A stretch of DNA of 64,000 bases, taken from the NCBI RefSeq assembly GCF_016863035.1, contig NZ_BOOC01000017.1:1-64000 (forward strand), in the 5' to 3' direction. The translations under genes were made by a program, and so were the position numbers. This DNA comes from Microbispora corallina. Lineage in GTDB: Bacteria > Actinomycetota > Actinomycetes > Streptosporangiales > Streptosporangiaceae. The notes under the pieces are model-generated. The model was not told the DNA's origin, made no database searches, and was given only the letters and a program-made list of their open reading frames with translations. Shown here in pieces: positions 60,272 through 64,000 of the stretch (the stretch's first letter is position 1; each line of letters begins with the position of its first letter).

Positions 60272-60718
60272 TCAGGGACGGTGGACGGGCGCCGGGCAGG
60301 AGAGCCCGAGCTGGGCGTACACCTCAAGCTGGTCGTAGAAGACCTGCTGGCTGACGATCAGGCCGTTCTCGACCCCGAAGACCCAGCAGACGCGGGCGGT
60401 GGCGCGGCGGCCGGTGCCCTGGAGGACCTCGCCGTCCGGCAGCGTGAACGGTCCGGTGTGCGTGCCTGCGGCCATGCTCGTGGCGGCGACCTCGTCGCCC
60501 TCCGTGATCGTCTGCCAGACGGTGAGCGTCACGTCCGGGAAGGCCGTCCAGATGAGCTCGTGGTAGGAGAGGATCTGGTCCCGGTTGTCGCTCTGCCCGG
60601 GAGGTCCCACGGAGGCCGCCTGCGGGGCGAAGCAGCTCAGGACCGCCTCCGGGTCGTGGGCGTTGTAGGCCGTGAAGAAACGGTCCACCACGCTCACCGC
60701 GTTCACCACGTCCGGCAT
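60272..60718 (-). CDS. SnoaL-like ester cyclase family protein
   Basis: A 148-residue NTF2-fold protein (VVDRFFTAYNAHDPEAVLSC, ILSYHELIWTAFPDVTLTVW, HTGPFTLPDGEVLQGTGRRA, CWVFGVENGLIVSQQVFYDQ). The FPD and DGKI-like positions match the SnoaL polyketide cyclase/ester cyclase group; a substrate cannot be named. GGAGGGAGGCTTCCC lies before the ATG. Confidence 0.87.
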   Translation of the reverse strand: MPDVVNAVSVVDRFFTAYNAHDPEAVLSCFAPQAASVGPPGQSDNRDQILSYHELIWTAFPDVTLTVWQTITEGDEVAATSMAAGTHTGPFTLPDGEVLQGTGRRATARVCWVFGVENGLIVSQQVFYDQLEVYAQLGLSCPAPVHRP

Positions 60719-60890
60719 GGGAAGCCTCCCTCCTGGGCGCGTGTCTCAACGGTACCGGGGGGCGGGCCCGCCGCTCCTCCCAGGCCTTGTCGTCCGATGC
60801 AGGCTGACCTGCTGCTTCTCAGTGTGCGAAGCCCGCATCATGCCGTACGGCACGGGTAGGCCACGCTGCTCGGCAGAAGGGAGGAACGCC

Positions 60891-61388
60891 ATGGCGATCC
60901 GGCATGACCGCACGGAGGACGACCCGCGCACGTCGCCGTCGGCGCCCCAGGACCGCAGCACCCGGATCACCCGGGGGATCGCCCGCACGACGGCGATGGC
61001 GGGCTCCTTCCCGGCGATCCTGATCGCCGCGCTCCTCGCGCTGGCCTGGGTGGTGGGCGGGCTGTTCGTGTCCGGCGGCTACGGCAACACCGGCTACCAG
61101 CTTCCCGTCTCGACCATCTCCTCGATCGTCACGTTCGTGATGGTCTTCGTGATCCAGTCGAGCCAGAACCGCGACAGCCGCGCGCTCCAGGCGAAGATCG
61201 ACGCGCAGAACGACGTGCTCGCCGCCGTCGCCCGCCACCTGGGCCTGGAGAACGACCAGTACCTGCTGACCCGGCTGGTGGGGCTGGAGGAGGCCCCGGA
61301 GGCGGAGATCGACCGGGAGCAGCGCAGGGTCCGCGGCAGCGCGAGCAGGACCGCCGACGTCCTCGGCGAGGACGAGGACGACGCCTGA
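60891..61388 (+). CDS. Low-affinity iron permease-family membrane protein
   Basis: A 165-residue protein with two helices: FPAILIAALLALAWVVGGLF and, after the conserved GYQLPVSTISSIVTFVMVFV, the motif IQSSQNRDSRALQAKIDAQN. This is the PF04120 (Fet4-like) domain. In bacteria the family's role in iron uptake is unproven. An acidic tail (GEDEDDA) ends the protein. GGGAGGAACGCC precedes the ATG. Confidence 0.85.
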   Translation: MAIRHDRTEDDPRTSPSAPQDRSTRITRGIARTTAMAGSFPAILIAALLALAWVVGGLFVSGGYGNTGYQLPVSTISSIVTFVMVFVIQSSQNRDSRALQAKIDAQNDVLAAVARHLGLENDQYLLTRLVGLEEAPEAEIDREQRRVRGSASRTADVLGEDEDDA

Positions 61389-61425
61389 CGACGTCCGCCA
61401 CGCCTGGCCCCGGCGCGGGCCGCCG

Positions 61426-62034
61426 TCAGAGCCAGCCGCTGTGCCGCGCGACCCGGACGGCCTCCATGCGGTTGCGGGTGCCGGTCTTCATGATGCAGGA
61501 CGACAGGTGGTTCCTGACCGTGCTCTCCGACAGGTGGAGGCGCCCCGAGATGTCGGCGGCCGTCGACCCGTCCGCGGCGGCGATCAGCACCTCCCGCTCG
61601 CGCGGCGTGAGCGGGCTCGGCCCGGCGCTCAGGGCCGCCGCGGCCAGCGCGGGGTCGACGACCGTCTCGCCCGCGAGGACCCGCCGTACGGCCTGGGCCA
61701 GCTCGTCGACCGGCCGGTCCTTGACCACGAAGCCCCGGGCCCCGGCGTCGAGCGCCCGGCGCAGGTAGCCCGGCCGGCCGAACGTGGTCACGATGACCAC
61801 GGCGCACCCGGGCAGCGCGGCGCGCAGGTCGGCCGTCACGTCGAGCCCGCTCCCGCCGGGCAGCTCGATGTCGAGCAGGACGACGTCCGGCCGGACCCGC
61901 GTCGCGGCCGGCATGACCTCCTCGGCGGAGCCGACCTGCGCCACCACCTCGAGGTCGTCCTCCAGGTCGAGCAGCGCGGCGAGGGCGTCCCGCATCATGC
62001 CCTGGTCCTCGACGATGAGCACTCGGGTCGTCAT
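61426..62034 (-). CDS. NarL/LuxR-family response regulator
   Basis: A 202-residue response regulator. Phospho-acceptor Asp55 (VVLLDIELPG), acidic pair in VEDQ, Lys in VVKDRP. The C-terminal LuxR HTH is LTPREREVLIAAADGSTAAD, LHLSESTVRNHLSSCIMKTG. The ATG overlaps the stop of the sensor kinase gene (ATGA), so both are made together. Similar DesR-type regulators control adjacent transporters, but no ABC exporter is in view. Confidence 0.95.
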   Translation of the reverse strand: MTTRVLIVEDQGMMRDALAALLDLEDDLEVVAQVGSAEEVMPAATRVRPDVVLLDIELPGGSGLDVTADLRAALPGCAVVIVTTFGRPGYLRRALDAGARGFVVKDRPVDELAQAVRRVLAGETVVDPALAAAALSAGPSPLTPREREVLIAAADGSTAADISGRLHLSESTVRNHLSSCIMKTGTRNRMEAVRVARHSGWL

Positions 62035-63365
62035 GGCCCTCCCTCCACTCCGGCGTGCGGGACCTCCGCGGCGAGGACGAACCCGCCCGGAAGGCTCGTC
62101 GCGCGCAACCGGCCCCCGGCCGCCGCCAGCCGCTCGCGCAGGCCGCGCAGCCCGCTCCCGGACGCGGCCGCCGGATCGCCTCCCGCGCCGTCGTCGCGGA
62201 TCTCCGCGAGGACCGGGTCGACGTCGCGGCGGACGGTGATGCGGCACCGCCGCGCCCCCGAATGCCGCACGACATTGGTCACGCCCTCGCGGACCACCCA
62301 GCTCAGCAGCATGTCGGTCTCCGGGGACAGCGCCGGTCCCGACTCCTCGACCACGCACTCGATGCCGGCCGTCGCCAGGGCGGCCCGGGCCGTGTCGAGC
62401 TCGAAGGCGAGGCTCGCGTCCCGGTACCCGGTGACGGCCTCCCGCACCTCGGTCAGGGCCTGCCGCCCGATGGCCTCGATGTCCGAGGCGTGCCGCACCG
62501 CCGCGGCGGTGTCGCGCGGCGCGAGTCGCCGTACGGCCTCGGCCTTGACCACGACCATCGAGAGCGTGTGCCCGAGGAGGTCGTGCAGGTCGCGGGCGAA
62601 GCGCAGCCGCTCCGCCGAGACGGCGGAGGCGGCCAGCTGCTCGCGGGTGCGGGCCAGGTCGGCGATGACCTCGGCCATGCGCCGGAAGCCGTACGTGGTC
62701 ATCCCTGCGAGCATCGAGGTCACCCCGGTGCCCCAGAGCGCGTCGCTCCAGGAGCCGGAGACCGCCGCCTGCGTCACGCCTCCGGCGAGGGCCGTCACGG
62801 CGATCAGCACGGGAGCCGCGCGCAGCGGCATCACGGCGGCGACGGCCACGGCGAGCAGGCTGTAGAGGGTGAACCAGTCCCCGGCGGGGAAGGCGGCGGT
62901 CGCGGCCACCGTGACGGCGGCCAGCAGCAGGACGAGCGCCTGGGGGATGCGCCTGCGGACCGCCCAGGGACGGCGCGCGGACGTCAGGGCGGTGACGAAC
63001 GACCCGCCCGCGACGGCGGCGGCCGCCCAGACGGCCCAGGCCGGGCCCGCCTCCCCGGCGGACGCCAGCGGGGCGACGAGCAGCAGCGCCGCCAGCGCCA
63101 GCGCGGGCAGCGGCCCCTCGACGAGCGCCCGCCATCCCCGCGGACGGCACGCGCCGTTCCGCTGGGGGGAGAAGGCCGCCATGCCCGCCATTATGGGCGT
63201 CCACGATCGCTGCGGCGACGGCGCGCCTGCGCGCTCCGGTGATCCGGTGTCCCGTGACGTCCGTCCGTCACGGTCATGGTCCGCGGGCGGCGGCGCCGTC
63301 CCGGAAGGTCGCGACGGTACCCGCGGTGCGGGGACGTCCGGTGCCTTCGGGACCGGCGGCGTCAC
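62031..63365 (-). CDS. DesK-type sensor histidine kinase
   Basis: A membrane kinase of about 444 residues. The first ~60 residues are Pro/Arg-rich, then about six hydrophobic helices follow. The HisKA_3 box is RFARDLHDLLGHTLSMVVVK, with WVVREGVTNVVRHSGARRCR (N box) and GSGLRGLRERLAAAGG (G box). The start is uncertain: GTG 63365 has AGGGG six bases upstream, ATG 63371 is adjacent to it, and ATG 63191 would remove the disordered part. Confidence 0.9.
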   Translation of the reverse strand: MTPPVPKAPDVPAPRVPSRPSGTAPPPADHDRDGRTSRDTGSPERAGAPSPQRSWTPIMAGMAAFSPQRNGACRPRGWRALVEGPLPALALAALLLVAPLASAGEAGPAWAVWAAAAVAGGSFVTALTSARRPWAVRRRIPQALVLLLAAVTVAATAAFPAGDWFTLYSLLAVAVAAVMPLRAAPVLIAVTALAGGVTQAAVSGSWSDALWGTGVTSMLAGMTTYGFRRMAEVIADLARTREQLAASAVSAERLRFARDLHDLLGHTLSMVVVKAEAVRRLAPRDTAAAVRHASDIEAIGRQALTEVREAVTGYRDASLAFELDTARAALATAGIECVVEESGPALSPETDMLLSWVVREGVTNVVRHSGARRCRITVRRDVDPVLAEIRDDGAGGDPAAASGSGLRGLRERLAAAGGRLRATSLPGGFVLAAEVPHAGVEGGP

Positions 63366-63396
63366 TGACATCCCCTGCGGCGCGGCTGAGAGGGCC

Positions 63397-63460
63397 GCGC
63401 CGGGGTGGCGGTCGTCGCGGTGAGGACCGGCTGCGCCGGGGTGGCGGTCGTCGCGGTGGG
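63397..63460. repeat. 36-bp-period direct repeat
   Basis: A 28-bp sequence at 63397-63424 recurs identically at 63433-63460, between the DUF6069 gene and the kinase. It may form part of the leader of the kinase gene. Confidence 0.65.
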
Positions 63461-63555
63461 GACGGCCGCGGCACCGGGCATCGGACGGTTTCGCGGGTGG
63501 GCCGGCGCGTTCGGCCCTACGGACTGGGGTCGGCCGGTGGGCGCGAGGGGCCGCG

Positions 63556-63993
63556 TCATCGGTCGCGTCCCGTCCGCCGCACGGTGCCGGTGAGCCCGCC
63601 GATCAGCACGGCGGCCACGGCGAGGTGCATGCAGGCCAGCGCCGCCTTCGCGCCCCCGGTCACGCCGCCGAGCGGGCCGGTGAGGGAGACGGCGAACACG
63701 GCCGCGGCGATGACGAGCCAGGCGGCGCGGGGCCGCGGCACGTTCCTCTCCAGCAGGGCGATGAGGGCAAGGGCGAGAAGCCCGCAGAGTGCGCTGGTGA
63801 CGGCGACGGCCACGGCCCCGACGTTCTGGACGCCCGTTCCGGCCGACGCGCGAAGGTCGACTCCGGCGACCGGGCCGGCGACGGCCCACACGGCCAGCGC
63901 CGCGGCGACGGAACCGAGGACGGCCAGGAGCCGCAGCCCCCAAGCCGTACGGGAACGGGTGGAGTTCGGGGAGGTGGTCAGATCGGATGCCAT
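63556..63993 (-). CDS. DUF6069 four-helix membrane protein
   Basis: A 145-residue protein with four helices (WGLRLLAVLGSVAAALAVWA, VTSALCGLLALALIALLERN, WLVIAAAVFAVSLTGPLGGV, ACMHLAVAAVLIGGL), the DUF6069 arrangement with conserved MHLAVAAVLI. Function unknown. It is upstream of and collinear with the kinase/regulator pair, separated by 190 bp, and could be in the same signalling unit. The ATG lies seven bases from the window edge, so its promoter is not visible. Confidence 0.82.
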   Translation of the reverse strand: MASDLTTSPNSTRSRTAWGLRLLAVLGSVAAALAVWAVAGPVAGVDLRASAGTGVQNVGAVAVAVTSALCGLLALALIALLERNVPRPRAAWLVIAAAVFAVSLTGPLGGVTGGAKAALACMHLAVAAVLIGGLTGTVRRTGRDR

Positions 63994-64000
63994 CGGGAGG

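Noticed and set aside
63362..63943. Minus-strand frame with Thr-Ala-Pro repeats beside DUF6069
   Set aside because: It is out of frame with the DUF6069 gene; its repeat arises from the 36-bp non-coding duplication.

Overview
The window is very GC-rich with strong GC-ending codon use, many GTG/TTG starts and GTGA/ATGA stop-start overlaps. Its gene content (DUF574-type methyltransferase, SAV_915 and Rv1733c families, ECF42 sigma factor with DGPF protein, cellulose-binding glycosidases, kdp operon with kdpDE) points to a filamentous actinomycete, most likely Streptosporangiales. This assignment rests on gene families only. No rRNA, tRNA, CRISPR array, transposase or phage gene was recognised.

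Layout. 0.1-4.8 kb: a SnoaL-like protein, an ECF sigma factor with a SnoaL-like tail, and a molybdate locus (HTH-TOBE regulator, modABC). 4.8-11 kb: secreted GH44-CBM2 glucanase, alditol-oxidase-like FAD enzyme, Tat-exported phospholipase C. 11-14.4 kb: MarR regulator with an OhrR-type cysteine, alpha/beta hydrolase, 14-TM drug exporter. 14.4-18.3 kb: small regulators, a repetitive secreted protein, a secreted CE1/PHB-depolymerase-type esterase. 18.5-24.6 kb: ArsR-SRPBCC fusion, TetR, a MarR-controlled DrrAB-type ABC exporter, DUF72, ECF42/DGPF pair. 24.7-27.5 kb: secreted polysaccharide lyase and a low-complexity secreted protein.

27.8-45.3 kb is a potassium/ion island: APC-type permease, an unannotated 27-aa membrane peptide, kdpFABC, kdpDE, CPA1 Na+/H+ antiporter, SAV_915 protein with a 40-aa partner ORF, a diaminopimelate decarboxylase, a KimA-like K+ symporter, and Rv1733c-type and other small membrane proteins. 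Five promoters here carry the same operator layout: four CGTNN half-sites at 11, 21 and 11 bp steps, always reading toward the gene served. Two of them have an identical TAGCGT -10 candidate exactly 34 bp from the last half-site. This looks like a local regulon of an OmpR-family activator. KdpE, encoded in the middle, is the natural candidate, though that is inference. It is the most interesting signal in the window.

45.3-50.3 kb: amide-utilisation genes (acetamidase, permease, AmiC-like cytosolic sensor, MarR). 50.4-53.3 kb: methyltransferase, TetR with a perfect operator, DUF427, PfkB kinase. 53.4-56.2 kb: a lower-GC TetR/SDR/MFS cassette that appears to separate the PfkB kinase from a tightly overlapping operon (NCS1 permease, cysteine hydrolase, GntR, ADP-ribosylglycohydrolase) at 56.3-60.2 kb. 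60.2-64 kb: SnoaL-like protein, small membrane protein, NarL/DesK-type two-component system and DUF6069 protein.
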